DNA of 64,000 nucleotides from Chamaecrista fasciculata (taxonomy: Eukaryota > Streptophyta > Magnoliopsida > Fabales > Fabaceae): assembly GCA_003254925.1 (NCBI GenBank), contig QANZ01005140.1:1660-65659 (forward strand), written 5' to 3'. Positions 25,918-38,629 of the stretch are shown here, in pieces; position 1 is the first letter of the stretch; every line of letters begins with the position of its first letter. Position numbers and translations under genes: made by a program. The notes beneath the pieces are model-generated. The model did not search any database, had not been told where the DNA came from, and saw nothing but the letters and a program-made list of their open reading frames with translations.

Positions 25918-26383
25918 AATTATGGTTGTTATATATGTGTATGTGTGTGTCCTTGTGTTTTCAGATTTCCATTGGTGTTCAAATATTTCTCGGTCTGTCA
26001 TGGACCTCTCAATATAAAATTATAAATAAATATTTGAGTATCTAGGTATGGTTGACCAGGAGACCCATTATATTCTTGGTCATTTCAGGGTTTGAACTTT
26101 TATCTTTCCCCCAAATATTTTATGTATTGCTCTGTGGTTAATAATTAATGTAATATTTTTTTTTTTGGCCTGAATTAATGTAATATCTATCCCACACCTT
26201 TGTCGTCTTCATTTTTTTCTAATTTTTTTTAAAGAGTAGTGTCAAACATACAGAACCTGTCCAAGAAGGCGATTTCAGATCCCACATCTATGTCAATTAG
26301 CTTGAATGTTATTATTAAGATTAGAAAAAAAAAATTGGCGAAAAATGTGATTTTTTTTAAAAAGAAATTAATCTCCAAAAGAT
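25918..26383. other. LAR 3' UTR and flank up to the sequence gap
   Basis: A GT-rich stretch 'atatgtgtatgtgtgtgtcc' follows the LAR stop codon; a possible polyadenylation signal 'aataaa' is at about 26025. No further gene is seen before the N run. Confidence 0.5.
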
Positions 26384-26841
26384 NNNNNNNNNNNNNNNNN
26401 NNNNNNNNNNNNNNNNNNNNNNNNNNNNNNNNNNNNNNNNNNNNNNNNNNNNNNNNNNNNNNNNNNNNNNNNNNNNNNNNNNNNNNNNNNNNNNNNNNNN
26501 NNNNNNNNNNNNNNNNNNNNNNNNNNNNNNNNNNNNNNNNNNNNNNNNNNNNNNNNNNNNNNNNNNNNNNNNNNNNNNNNNNNNNNNNNNNNNNNNNNNN
26601 NNNNNNNNNNNNNNNNNNNNNNNNNNNNNNNNNNNNNNNNNNNNNNNNNNNNNNNNNNNNNNNNNNNNNNNNNNNNNNNNNNNNNNNNNNNNNNNNNNNN
26701 NNNNNNNNNNNNNNNNNNNNNNNNNNNNNNNNNNNNNNNNNNNNNNNNNNNNNNNNNNNNNNNNNNNNNNNNNNNNNNNNNNNNNNNNNNNNNNNNNNNN
26801 NNNNNNNNNNNNNNNNNNNNNNNNNNNNNNNNNNNNNNNNN
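26384..26841. other. Assembly gap (458 N)
   Basis: Unsequenced. Open frames reported across it are artefacts of N codons. It abuts a tandem repeat (26842-27037), so the gap is probably a collapsed repeat. Confidence 0.98.
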
Positions 26842-27037
26842 GACCAAAATTGCAACAAAAAAAGTTAGGGGACCAAATTGAGACCTTTATGAAAGTTAGG
26901 GGACCAAAATTGCAACAAAAAAAGTTAGGGGACCAAATTGAGACCTTTGCGAAAGTTAGGGGACCAAAATTGCAACAAAAAAAGTTAGGGAACCAAATTG
27001 AGACCTTTGCGAAAATTAGGGGACCAAAATTGCACTT
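26842..27037. repeat. Tandem repeat, about three 60-bp units
   Basis: The unit contains 'gaccaaaattgcaacaaaaa', 'aagttaggggaccaaattga' and 'gacctttgcgaaagttaggg', repeated about every 60 bp with few changes up to 27037. The wording matches the inverted-repeat arms of the MULE-type elements in this window, so this is probably one arm of such an element whose other part lies in the N run. Confidence 0.8.
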
Positions 27038-27521
27038 AAACCTTCTTTTAATATCGTTAGTAGAAAACCTAGCTTGATCATGTGACAAATAGGACCAAAC
27101 GCAATAATACAAGGGGAAAATATAATGTAAACATCCTTATAGCTTTATTATAATTTTTCTCCAATCATAAGATTATGCAAAAGAATTTTCATTGACATTC
27201 CCTCAGTTATTGATCGTGCAATAATTTTGACATATATTTTACTGGTAAATTTCATAACAAGGATATAAAATAGAAGGATTAAAATAAAAAACAAAACTCC
27301 ATTATAATAAACTCATTGTTACAAATGATACCACTGCAAACTACAAAGGAGAAAAAATGGAACTAGCATCTAAGTGAGAAATTATACACAGTTTATAATG
27401 TTGATGGCACCTACAAGTAGAGAGAAACCATATTTACTAGTTTCCCAGAGCTTGCCCATCTAAAAACACAAGCAAGACTTTGTGAGGTACTCGTATATCT
27501 TCAATCAGTATGTTACTGTAT
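27038..27521. other. 3' flank of the RING membrane protein gene
   Basis: AT-rich DNA that should hold the 3' UTR of the minus-strand gene ending at 27522. No other feature seen. Confidence 0.45.
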
Positions 27522-30500
27522 CTATACATCATATATTGGCATTCGTTCTTCGATCGTGACACGGCAGATAGGGCACCTCTTACACTTCTCCCCGCAATTA
27601 CTATTAATCAAATTGAAGTAGTCAATAAGACAAGTGATAAAATCAGGAGATTCTTAACCAGACCCAGTTTACAATAGGATATTACCTGCAAAGAATGTGA
27701 TGTCTGCAAGGGAGGAGGACCACATTAATATGCTCTTCAAAGCAAACTCTACACAGGATTTTTTCCTGGAAAATTCATCAGCAAGTTAAATGTCAATTAT
27801 AAAGCCTCAAATGAAAGAGTCAATTATCAAGAAATACCCATTAAGAAAAATTAAGAGTAAACTATCAATTTAATCCCTGGATTATATAGGCAACATTAGT
27901 TTAGTCCTTGAATTTATTAAATGATTGATTTAGTACTTGAAAACTCATGATTCGTTGCAGTTTAGTTCCTCTTGGGACTGAGTTGTATAGCAGTTAGGTG
28001 TCTATGAAAGGACTAATTTAGAATGAATCATGAATAATCAGAGACAAATCACTTGAGACTGCCCAAGTGTATCAAGGTATCCCACACTAATGTAGGCGGG
28101 GGCGCGCACAAAAATTTTGTCTATCTAGCTCTAGCTACCTATCTGTCTATCTATCTATAATGCAGAAGATTACAAAAAAGTTGAGAATATTACGTTATGG
28201 AGTCTTTCGTACTCTTCCTGGCTATATTTTGTAATCTCTGTCTGCTCACCTAGTGCAGCTTGTAGTTTCCAGATCTGGGTAAGAATTGAGATTACTTACA
28301 TGAAGAATAAGGTTCAAATGAAAAATCCATAATTTACATCACTAATAAATTCCAAAATGAGAAAAACATGATGTACGAAATGGTCATATTTTGATATTGA
28401 AAACAAAAAATATAAAAATAAATAAAATCTCAACTTTACGAATTATTATTTTACCTCCTCAACAAGATCTGCCTTGGGCATTTTCCTCACCATATCAGCA
28501 GAGAAAGTATTATACCTAAATAGTAAATAAACATACACATATATCATTCAAGTGAATTTGGATAAATACTCTATGCTACTGCTAAACAGAGCAAAGGCAT
28601 ATGGTGTAACTAACTATGTCACGAGTTGGTTGAAAGCACAAAGAGAGAACAATGCACACATATTGCTAGTCCACTCCAATTGTCAACATTATATGGTTCT
28701 GACCATCAAAATATGCGAGAAAAGAATATGTTCTCCACAATTTTCTTAAATTTCAAAACAGAACAGTTAAAACACTGAAATTTTGAAATAAGCAAAATTC
28801 AAGACTACCAAGTTCCAAGACGTGGATGCCAAAGTTCTCATCAAGTTCCTCAATGATGGTTTTAAAGCAGAAGATAACAATGGCCTAAAAACTTTATATT
28901 TGCTACAAACATGTTAGAGTGAAAAACTGACCCTGAACTCCCAGCACAATAAAGTTTAGCTTGCTCCTCTCGACTTCCTTCATCAATGGACCACCAACCG
29001 AGCAACCTGTCAATGCAGGAAAAGCAAGCGATGACAATATCTTCATGGCTATTGAACAATGTTACAATATTTGGTTTTCATGGCTCGGTAGATAGACAGC
29101 AAATGGGGCAGACTAATACCTTGATCCATGATGCAAGAATCCAAAACAATCACGGGCTTTTGATGCTATATCTGAATATCTTCCAGGAACATCCCCACTG
29201 TAAACTAGAAGAACTAATTTCTCCATTAGTCTATAAGCCACAAATAAAATCCCAACTCCTTGCAACAAGAAAAGGGGAGAAAAAATAACTCTGTATGGTA
29301 TAGCTTTGGCACTAGGTGGTGTTCCCTGAAATAAAATTAAAAAAATGAGAAAAAGAAAATAACTCAAAGATATTCTAGAAACATTAACATTAATAGGCCC
29401 TTTCTTAAGATTTATCATACCTCTAAATGCATAAACAGAAGAATTTGGAAAACAATTATCGGAATCTTCATAATATGACCACCAATGTCCTGCAGACCGC
29501 AAAGGCCACTTTGCTGCCTATCTTCATCTGTAGAAACCACCAGCCCCCTATCCCAATCTTGGTATCTTATAGTAAATGATGATGAAAATGACGATGAGCT
29601 GGGATCGGTCATGTCAATGTGACATTTTCCATGAATAGTTGGATTGTACCACTTTGTACAAACAAGAAACGCAAAGCACTCGGCAATTCTGCAAAAGGAT
29701 ACAAGGATTTAATGAAGGTCAAACACAAAACACAAAAGACACAACTGGATACAATTACAGTATCGGAAAGATAAATTTGATTATACCCATAGTTTATAAA
29801 TAAGTCCCACCAGCCTAGAGCAGCAACATCACCTGCAAGGTATTGAAAGAAAATTAGCAACAGAAGGATAAAAGAGTATTTGTCAAAGAGTAATTATCAG
29901 TATATGATTGAAGAAACACAACTCAGCATGTAATCTTACTACAAGAAAACCAGAGGAAACAGTACTCTATATATCCCTCACCCTGAAGTTTCATTGCAGG
30001 GATCAAAGAAGAAGAAGGGTTTATCCTGAACATGCTGTGAATATTTCTCCCTACTAGTTATCTAGCAACACATTGGAATAATCTGTCTTTCATGGAGAAT
30101 TATAATGTAAGATTTCTTGGCAAAAATACTTCCAGTTAATGAAAATTTGGGAGATAACTTTTTAAGTAGAAAAGGACATCATGTTGACTAATTCAACCAC
30201 GTTTTGGGTGGATTCTTCCTAAATCAGAAATAGTTTTGCTCAGATTCATAAATTGTAATTCTTCCTTTTTCTCAGATCTGAAAATTAGAACATCATTTAC
30301 TATTTTACTTAATCAGAAAGACTCTTCATTAATTAATTATGACATCTCATCGCACTTTAAATTTCATTAGAACACATGTACACTAGTACACTTCAAATAT
30401 AATATTCCAAAAGGGTAAAGCCAAACTAATCAATAGAATTAGACAAAAAGGCTAGGGAAAAACAAATATTTCTGAGAAACATGTTAAAAATCACATGGTC

Positions 30501-33500
30501 TGTGAATCTGCCACAATGTTCATGATCAAACATGTTAAGGAACGATTGCAATCTTTACAATTATATTAAAGTAATAATATGTAGCTCCAAGGCATTAATA
30601 AGGACAAAGAAATACTCCACAAGAATGGAACCTAATTGCCTAATTAACAACTATTTTTAAGGGATAACAAAAACTTACCACATATCTTTAGAAGAGTGAA
30701 TACTGTAGCAGCAATAAAGAAGACCATTGATATTGCAACCCAGAAGTGCTAGAAAAGAGTATTACACAATTTAGAATCAAAGCTCTAAGAAAACACAAAA
30801 GCAATATTATATACTCTATCAAGTTCAACAATAGTTATATTTCAGGAACAAGATAAGGTAATGCCAATCATTAATAAAGGAACAACGGATCTTGAACAAT
30901 GAATAACAAAAACTTCCTTTTTCCCTTTAAAAACACTTTCTGCTTGTATTAAGCAGAAAAGAGTTACAGCAGAATGCACCAAAAACAAAAGCCAATTACA
31001 AAAGCTGTAAAATATAAGATCTGCCATTTGACAAGTAGTTCAATTCTTTATTTGAATTTTAAATAAAAGATTACTAAGGCAAGTGTGGCTCTTTTGAAAT
31101 TCCACAATTTCATAGACAACAGACATTTTTCTTCTGGGATAAAATATAGAGGCCAAGATTCAGGAATGTGAGACCAATCACATTTAATACATTAATGTAT
31201 AAAGGGAGTCATTAGTCCAAAAAGTGCATGGCATCGAGAAAAGGACCATCTTACTTAAGTGTTATTTATCTCCTAATTCTTGAAATATTCTTTTCATAAA
31301 CACAAAACAAGGAGAAAATGACTTAAGAATATAAGCACTAAAATGAATCTTAACCAAAGTATCATATAATCCCATATAGTGTATGTATAAAATTCCCATA
31401 TAATCTTTTAAATCACCTGACTGTTGCCAGTAGAAACTAGAATGTAATAGATAGGAACCTATTCCTGTGCATTTACTGGGGTACCATGAGTCCATGACAG
31501 TGCTGAACAGTATCAAAACCAATGAATTATTTAAACAACTTCTGAACACAATACTTACAGGAAGGGTTTCCCATATTGCTTCATCGCTCATATTTTCATC
31601 ATCTCCAGGCATCAAAGCTCTGCACATCCTGTGTAATAACATGTATTTTATCACTAAAGCGAGAACATAAATCAAGTATACTCGCAACTTACAAATAATA
31701 TAGTTGATTAACATCGCACAGAAACATGCAGTGTCATAACCTTCAAATTATCAACAATTTTAATACTTCTCAACCATCAAAATAATCTTTTAGAAAATAG
31801 ATGAAAACAGAAGGGTTACTTTTATTAATCATTTGATGGAATTACAACAGAAGGGTTACTTCTGTACCTAACTCTTTCATAGCAGTCTCAGCAACTATTA
31901 CAGAATTACAACAGAGAACACTAAATTGGTTGGATGATTTACGCAAGTTTCTCAATAACTAAAAGTGTACACAATTCTAATATACTGATGGAATAATACC
32001 TTACCTGATGTTATCAATCAAAATTGCCACTTGGAAAGCTAGTAGGGGTAAGAAGACAATCTTTAAATTAACCACTGCATCATGAAATGCACAATAGTTT
32101 AAATTCATGCATCTGAAAAATCAAGAAAATCTTAAAATAGAGCAGTTATCTTGATATTATAAAAACATGGCTCAACACCACAAATGATACTTATACCATA
32201 AGAGATGTCGCATACCATAACTGATCTCGAGATGTACACAAAGAAGTAGCTCAAAGGCAATAAGTAAAGGTGCTGCTACGATAGCATGACATGGAGCCCA
32301 CTGCCCAAACACAAATTTTGTTTTCACTTCAGTAACAAATATCTTATACCTATAAGATAACCAATTCCAATTTGCCACAATATTTATAAAGACATTTTCC
32401 AGCAACAATCTCTTACATGGCGATCATGAGGCATTGAAGGAGCAGGCAGAGAAAACCTGCCTCGGGCCACAACAGCATGAAAAAGCCATAGAGCTGAAAA
32501 TATGGTCCTGCCAAACAGAAACCAAAAAAAAAGGCGGGGGGGATGTGTCAGAAGCAAAGAAGTTATGGCTTAATCTATTTTTTCTTGGTAAGATCTATTA
32601 ACTCCTAGCAACAGCATCAAAATACTGAATCTAAATTATGCTCATGAATTACAGTGAATGATATCGAAAGTTTTATTCCTCTTCACTTTTTAATTCAAGC
32701 AAATAAAATGAACAATATATCAGAAAAATACATTCCCTAGAATTGCTAGCTTGAAAATGTTTATGTTAATTTATATCATATGGTACAACTGTTCAGACAA
32801 TCTTCCATCTTACTATGAGTTAACTCTTTGAATCACACTGAATGGATTGCAACATCATGTTCACAAAATACTAACAAGACTAATCATTTGATGTTCAAAA
32901 TCATTGCCTGAATGGACTTGTTTCTCATTTATTCTTAGTAATACACTTTGATAAACAAAAGCACCCACCAAAATACCTTAATGTATGTTTCCCAAGGACA
33001 GAATGGCATAGGGCCCAAAAAAAAGAACTCAAAGCATTATTGAAATGATGAAAACTAATGGACTGTTAGGATAGGGTTTCCAACCCACCCTCACTGCACT
33101 CAATTTTCAAACCTATCATTTGGGATGGTTTAGCTCCCTTTATTTCTTCAATTACTCTGCTATCATTAAACAACAAAATGTTCCAGGAAACATTACATTC
33201 TACCCCTAAAGTTTTTCTTTGCCTAATTATAATATTTAAACCTGACTTTTAAAATGTATCATTTGATCCCCCAAACTTTGATAAAAAGTGAAGAAATTAA
33301 CCATCTAGTATTTCTAACGTTTAACAGCCACTTGAAGAACACAAATCAATTTTCAAGTCATCAAGAGGCAGATGTTATGTTTTTGTTGAAAAAGATAGGT
33401 AATTTTTTAAATATCAACTTTTGTTGAGCTTACCTTAGAAAAAAGACTTGTTTTTTCACAAAACAAAAGCCGTAAAGGTCAAATCCTATTCGTCTTGTAA

Positions 33501-34650
33501 CTATTAAATGTTAAAATTGGATTGCTTCATTTTTTGTGCTAGTGTAGTAGAGCAAAACTGTGAACGATTTAAAAGTCAAGTACTAATACAACCAGGTTAT
33601 CATTCAGAGGATAAAATATAGTTCCCCCTTTGTTCTTCACCTACCTCTTCCTCTGTAAGGATAATATTGAAAACTTAACCTCAAACCCACTAAACTCCAT
33701 TAAAACATTGTAATTTCCAAATAATTGTAAAACTGCCCCTCTTCACACTCCTTTACTGACCACTCCGTTTCCCTCTATTTAAAAGTCCCAAACAAGCCAG
33801 TAAAAAGAGTTATGTAATTACTCAGTGTAATCCTGTTCTCAAAATAACGAAAAATCTAAGGCAAAAGTGTCCCACTTGGTGAGGAGAATTTATGCAAGAC
33901 CGAGTGTACGGGACATAGCACAGGATTTGGCGATTTGCAGTTCCACAACGAAAAACACTATTAGATTATATAACTTAGTGGACAGAAAAACAAGCTGATC
34001 TTGAATTAAATTATATTTTACAAAATTCTGAGTAAATAAACTGAAATTTTTTTCCTCCAAAAGGAAAAAATATATTCTTTCCTTTTTTATATGAGATAGA
34101 ATTACTACTTTCTATTTGCACTTTTCTCGGGCATGTCGAAATGAAAGCGTAGTATGCCTAAAAATATAAAACAAGACAATTCGATAAACCACTAAACGCT
34201 CAGAGAGAAAGCAACCTCCAGGAAGTCAAACTAAAATGTATCGCGTCCAGTTCCCAAATGCATTAGAAAGTGAAAGGCGGAAAATTAGTTTTTACACAAA
34301 TCTAGTAGTGTTCTTATCAATTAACAAGATGTTCTTGGAAAATCAAAACTAAACTCCTCCACACAAGCATTAACCTCAAGAAAGGGAGATAATCTAACCT
34401 GACCACCACATAAATAAATATCCTAATTTAAGCAATGTTTTCCTTCTAAGTCTATTTTCTGAGGAAGCAAACAGAAAGCGAAGAAGTAAGTTGAAAGCAA
34501 TAAAAGAAAAGAAAAGAAAAGAAAAACTACTGACCACCAAGAGTAATGAACGACATGGTCGAGCTTGAGAACAAGCAGAATCGTGAAGCAGAAGAGAAGG
34601 CCATGCGCTAGAAGAACTTGCAGAGACTTGGCCACCCTTCTCCAGCTCAT
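27522..34650 (-). CDS. Multi-pass membrane protein with C-terminal RING finger (TMEM185/Fragile-X-F-associated type)
   Basis: Matches the plant family annotated as transmembrane Fragile-X-F-associated (TMEM185A-like) proteins, which in plants carry a C3HC4 RING and are presumed membrane E3 ubiquitin ligases; substrates are unknown to me. Fourteen coding exons on the minus strand: 34650-34535, 32507-32417, 32300-32216, 32074-32005, 31628-31559, 30748-30679, 29832-29787, 29688-29421, 29325-29120, 29006-28932, 28515-28455, 28274-28194, 27765-27686, 27600-27522. Every join is GT-AG and in phase; 465 residues, the family length. Several hydrophobic helices occupy about residues 10-300. The blocks MCRALMPGDDE and GWWSIDEGSREEQAKLY are family-typical. 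The RING is at about 418-452 (CRVCFEEH, LPCRHHILC, CKRCPICR) and the protein ends PIYDV. Upstream in-frame ATGs exist (34671, 34707), but MSWRRV is the conserved start. Confidence 0.94.
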
Positions 34651-35655
34651 AGCCCTCCTCCGAACCGGCATTCCGAGGACCAAATTGCAAATAGAGAAAA
34701 ATTCCAAGTCCCAAATAGAAGAAATATAGGAGAGGAGAAAAACAACAAAAGAGAGAAGATTTCGGAAGACTCCACTATCTCACTAGCTCTGAGAAAAATT
34801 GGCAGAAGAAATTATAGAACGAAAAAAAAGAAATGGCAAAGCAAGGAAAAATTCCTCGGAGATTTTGCAAAGGGAATAATAACCTGAGAGAGAGAGAAGC
34901 CTATGGTGGTTGTTCAGCTTCTTAGAGAGAGAAGGAAACGGAAGGAGACGTTCCTTTCTTGTTTTTCCGACTTCTCATTTACGCTAAAGGCTAACGCCTT
35001 ACCTTTTTCTTTATTCTGAAATTGCGCCTTTAAGAACAACCGGTCCAAAATGCCCATGCCTCTTTCATTTTTCTTTTACTTCATTTTTTTTATCCTTCTC
35101 TCTCGTAAGGGCACATGTTAAGATTTCTTTTGACTAGTCAAGTGAGTTTTTAAATTTTTAAAAATTATTTTTTAAATGAATTTTCGTAGATTTTAAGATG
35201 TGAGATGCTCTATTAATCAATCAGAAGAAACCTTAAAATGTGCCCTAAGGACATATGTTAAATAAATTTATTTTTTTTAAGTTATCTGCATTTACTCGTG
35301 TAACTATTTAAATAAAAACTATTTTTATTTGAGTCTTAAAAACAAAATAATTAGAGCTTTNCCTATAAAGCACGAACACTTCATTTTGAGTGAATGTTAC
35401 CATATCGAACAATGCAATGTTTATCATATCTAAAGTCTCGGATATGTAATTGGCTTCTTTCATCACCTTAAGGAAACTTCTTTAAAATACACAAACTAAT
35501 CATTGTTGTTTACTACTTTTTCTTTAAAATACACAAACTAGTATATGACAAATTTTGGTGAAAGCACACAAAACCAGAGAGTAGGGGAAACATTAGGCTA
35601 TTGAACGAGTGTTCTTTTGTAATTAAACAGTAAATCAATGTTGAAGAGAACTTAC
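34651..35655. other. 5' flank of RING gene; boundary of the TraB partial copy
   Basis: The part next to 34650 is the 5' UTR and promoter of the minus-strand RING gene, with 'gagagagagaagc' at about 34888. An isolated n is at 35361; immediately after it begins the sequence shared with about 51900-52740, the downstream flank of TraB exon 7. No gene in between. Confidence 0.55.
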
Positions 35656-37538
35656 TGATCTCTTTCATGCACCAGGATCTCCATTAAAGTCGGAAGCTTC
35701 TTACCCATCTCTTCTACAACAATTTGCCGTTTGTCAATATCACATTCATTCCTCATCACCTGAAGAGAAAAAAAAAATAAATAAATTAACAATTTGGTCT
35801 ATGGATGATCACTAATCCAGTTAACATGGTATCTAAAGATTGAAATATCCAGTTTATTCCTTAAAAAGTTAAAATTATATACTCTTTCATTTTCAAGAGA
35901 TTTAAACGGTATACTATTTAGTTCATAAAAATGATAAATAAGTATACTACTTTGATCTTTCAGAAACTAAATAGTGTATTTCAATCTTTTAAAGACTGAT
36001 TTGTCAATTTAGTGATCTTTAAATAATCAAATTATTAGTTTTACTCAAAAAAGAAGCAAACCAAGTTAAACTTAGACAAGATGTTATTGGCACAAATATA
36101 ATAACTTTGAGTAAACTAACAATTCGGTGTCTGAAAGATTACTGAGCTGACAATTCGATTTTCGAAAGATTGAAATACACAATTTAGTCCCTAAAAAAAA
36201 AAAAAGAACAGTATAGTAGTATATTTATTAGTCATTTTTATGGACTAAATAGTATAACTTTTTAATCAACTATATTGTTTTAATCTTTTATGGACTTGAC
36301 TATATATTTTGGATCAAATTATTAATTTGAAGATTTTTCAAGGAGAAAATAATTAATTTAAGAATGATATATGAAGTTTACCTTTATATACCTGTTTGAT
36401 GAGGCCATAGGAATCGGTAAAAGTTGAAAATAAACGATATATTAAAAACTTTATTTTCTCCCGAAGTGGCATCTTTCTCCATATTCTCATATCTGTAATC
36501 TGTCTCATGACCAGCATCAAAATTCAAAATTATTCATTTGAAACACTATAAAGCATAGCTACTCACATAGTCATATAGGTACCATGAAATACTCCATTCT
36601 TCTAATTAAAAGCACAAGTAAAAGAAGGAAAAAACTAAGGTTGGAAACTGAAAAAAAAAAAAAGAAAAGTAAAAGTGAAGGGAGTAATTTCATGACTGAG
36701 TAAAATCAAATCAGTAAGGTTGGAAACGAATTAGCTTAAGTACAGTATGAATGAACAATATTAAATACGAGTCAAGTTAAAGTAATACGGGAACAAAAGA
36801 AAGAGAGAAAGATGAATGGAAACAATATGAAATTTTCACTATCCATAACTCATACTTCACATAATTTAACATATTTGTACTTCAGCAAAAATCTACTCTT
36901 AAAATAAAATTGATAGAGTTGGGGAATACCAAGAATAAATAAAAAGACAGATAAGAACTTATTTATTTTGTTGGATGAAGTTTAAAGTTTTTCTTCCTAT
37001 CTCTCTCTAACTCCACCAATTGCATCTCTCTCTCTCTAGACTCTAAACACACAAGAAATAAGTGAAAATAAACAATGTAATTAGATATGTTGAGTGTTGA
37101 TAATTGACAATGTTCTTCTTTAAAGTGACAAAGAATTCTTCCTTACATATATATCTAAAAATTCTTATTGTAAGACAAAAATTCGAAAATTCGAAAATTC
37201 GTCCAACCTTTTCAGGGCGATCACCAAGTTCAACGCTACAAGCCTACAACCATACTTATTTGCTTCTTCATATGCTACACGAAACTCAGATCCAGGAGTA
37301 TTCTGTTACGTTAGAAATTTAAGGAAGGATTAATAAGATTTATATATATATATATGAAAAGAAAAATGATGAGAGTATCTATAGATGAAAACATGCCTTG
37401 TCATAATATTTCCAAAACAGTGTTGTAAAAAAGTTAGGCTTCGATCTCTTCAAACAGACAGAAAATTAAGTAAATAATGCTTTACTAAAATTGACTTTAG
37501 TGTCACCTATGATAAGTCTGAAACTATATTTTAAAATA

Positions 37539-38402
37539 GGTGAAATATTGAAATTGGTCCTAAATGTATATCCTTAAGTTCATTTTGGTCCTAAATGTTT
37601 CAAAAGTTTCAGATTGGTCCAAAATGTTGCCATTTTGTTTCATTTTGGTCCCACACTACTTAATGTCGTTATATCTCTAATTTCAAGTTGGAATGTGACA
37701 AATCCAGAGGAATGTATTGTTTATGACAATTAATTTCTGTCTTTCTCTATCTAATTGGAGTCGTTAGCAAACGAGGTCAAATAATATCCTGAAATTTGGT
37801 CGTTTGTTTCACGATCAAACAAGTGAAGTTGGTTATATCTTTCTGGTTTCAAGTCTGATTGTGACGAATTTAGAGCTATGAATTACTCTTAACAAATCTT
37901 TTTTCTGTTCAGTTTGTTAACAATGTCAGCAAATAAGATCAAATCGAGCTCGAAAGTGAATTTGAGGACAAAAAGTAAAAGATTATGAAAAACTATTAGT
38001 CTAAACCCACTTTAAACTTCGATTTTACTTCATTTGCTGACTATCCTAAGTAAATAATAAAAAGACTTGATAAAAGTAACTCATAGCTTCAAACTTGAAA
38101 TAGGAGAAATATGACTAACTTTGTTTATTTGACTGTAAAATGAGCAGTCCAGTTTCGGGGCTTAATTTAATATCGTTTATTGACAATCCCAACTAAATAG
38201 ATAAAATACTCGTCAAAAGCAACACGTAAATATGGACTTGTCACATTAAAACTTGAAACGATAAAGATATGAGTACGTTCAGTAGTTTGAGACTAAAATG
38301 AAATCAAATGACAACATTTAGGATTAGTATAAGACTTTTGAAATATTTAGGACCAAAATGAACTTAAAGGCATGCATTTAGGACCAATTTGAGAATTTGA
38401 CA
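37539..38402. mobile_element. MULE-type foldback element inside the TraB duplicate
   Basis: The arms are 'aaattggtcctaaatgtata' and 'agttcattttggtcctaaat' on the left, mirrored by 'atttaggaccaaaatgaact' and 'catttaggaccaattt' on the right. The 9-bp duplication TTTAAAATA is at 37530-37538 and 38403-38411. The orthologous copy sits at 55077 to about 55726 in the intact gene with its right end deleted, so this insertion predates the duplication. Confidence 0.85.
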
Positions 38403-38456
38403 TTTAAAATATAACTAAAATTTTACTTTTTAATATTTCTATAGTATTTTATATTG

Positions 38457-38457
38457 C

Positions 38458-38493
<36 letters not shown>
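38457..38493. repeat. AT microsatellite
   Basis: Simple 'at' dinucleotide run ('catatatatatataaatat') in the intron-like part of the TraB pseudogene. Confidence 0.85.
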
Positions 38494-38494
<1 letters not shown>

Positions 38495-38629
38495 GAGTAG
38501 AAAACTCTTTAATTAGTAAGAATAGAGGCCTGTACATTTTTATCAGTAACCATACTTTCACGGCTTGAGCACAATTCTAAGAAGACAACCTGAAATAAAC
38601 AAAGCAAGGCAGAGATGATCAATCCAACC

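Larger units (their letters stand above)
35656..38589 (-). pseudogene. Partial, broken copy of the TraB-family gene
   Basis: Five exon-like blocks match exons 3-7 of the gene at 42793-63310: 38589-38530 (intact, but the donor is GC followed by CTCT), about 37465-37397 (exon 4, left part lost, ends in GACAAG before a GC donor), 37302-37208 (exon 5, 95 instead of 105 bp: one 18-bp loss and one 8-bp gain, hence a frameshift), 36499-36392 (exon 6, open) and 35759-35656 (exon 7, open). Exons 1-2 and 8-9 are absent. Intron sequences are also shared, so this is a genomic duplicate, not a retrocopy. Loss of the first metal/His motif and of the C-terminal anchor, plus the frameshift, mark it as a pseudogene. 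Confidence 0.88.

Noticed and set aside
26229..27112. Long open frames on both strands across the N run
   Set aside because: They consist almost entirely of N codons and are not evidence of coding.
28552..29288. Plus-strand ORFs of 65-100 residues across the RING gene
   Set aside because: Antisense to in-phase exons 9-10 and their introns of the minus-strand gene; no independent support.
36392..36499. Intact exon suggesting copy A is a functional second TraB gene
   Set aside because: Copy A lacks the first two and last two exons, has a truncated exon 4 and a frameshift in exon 5.
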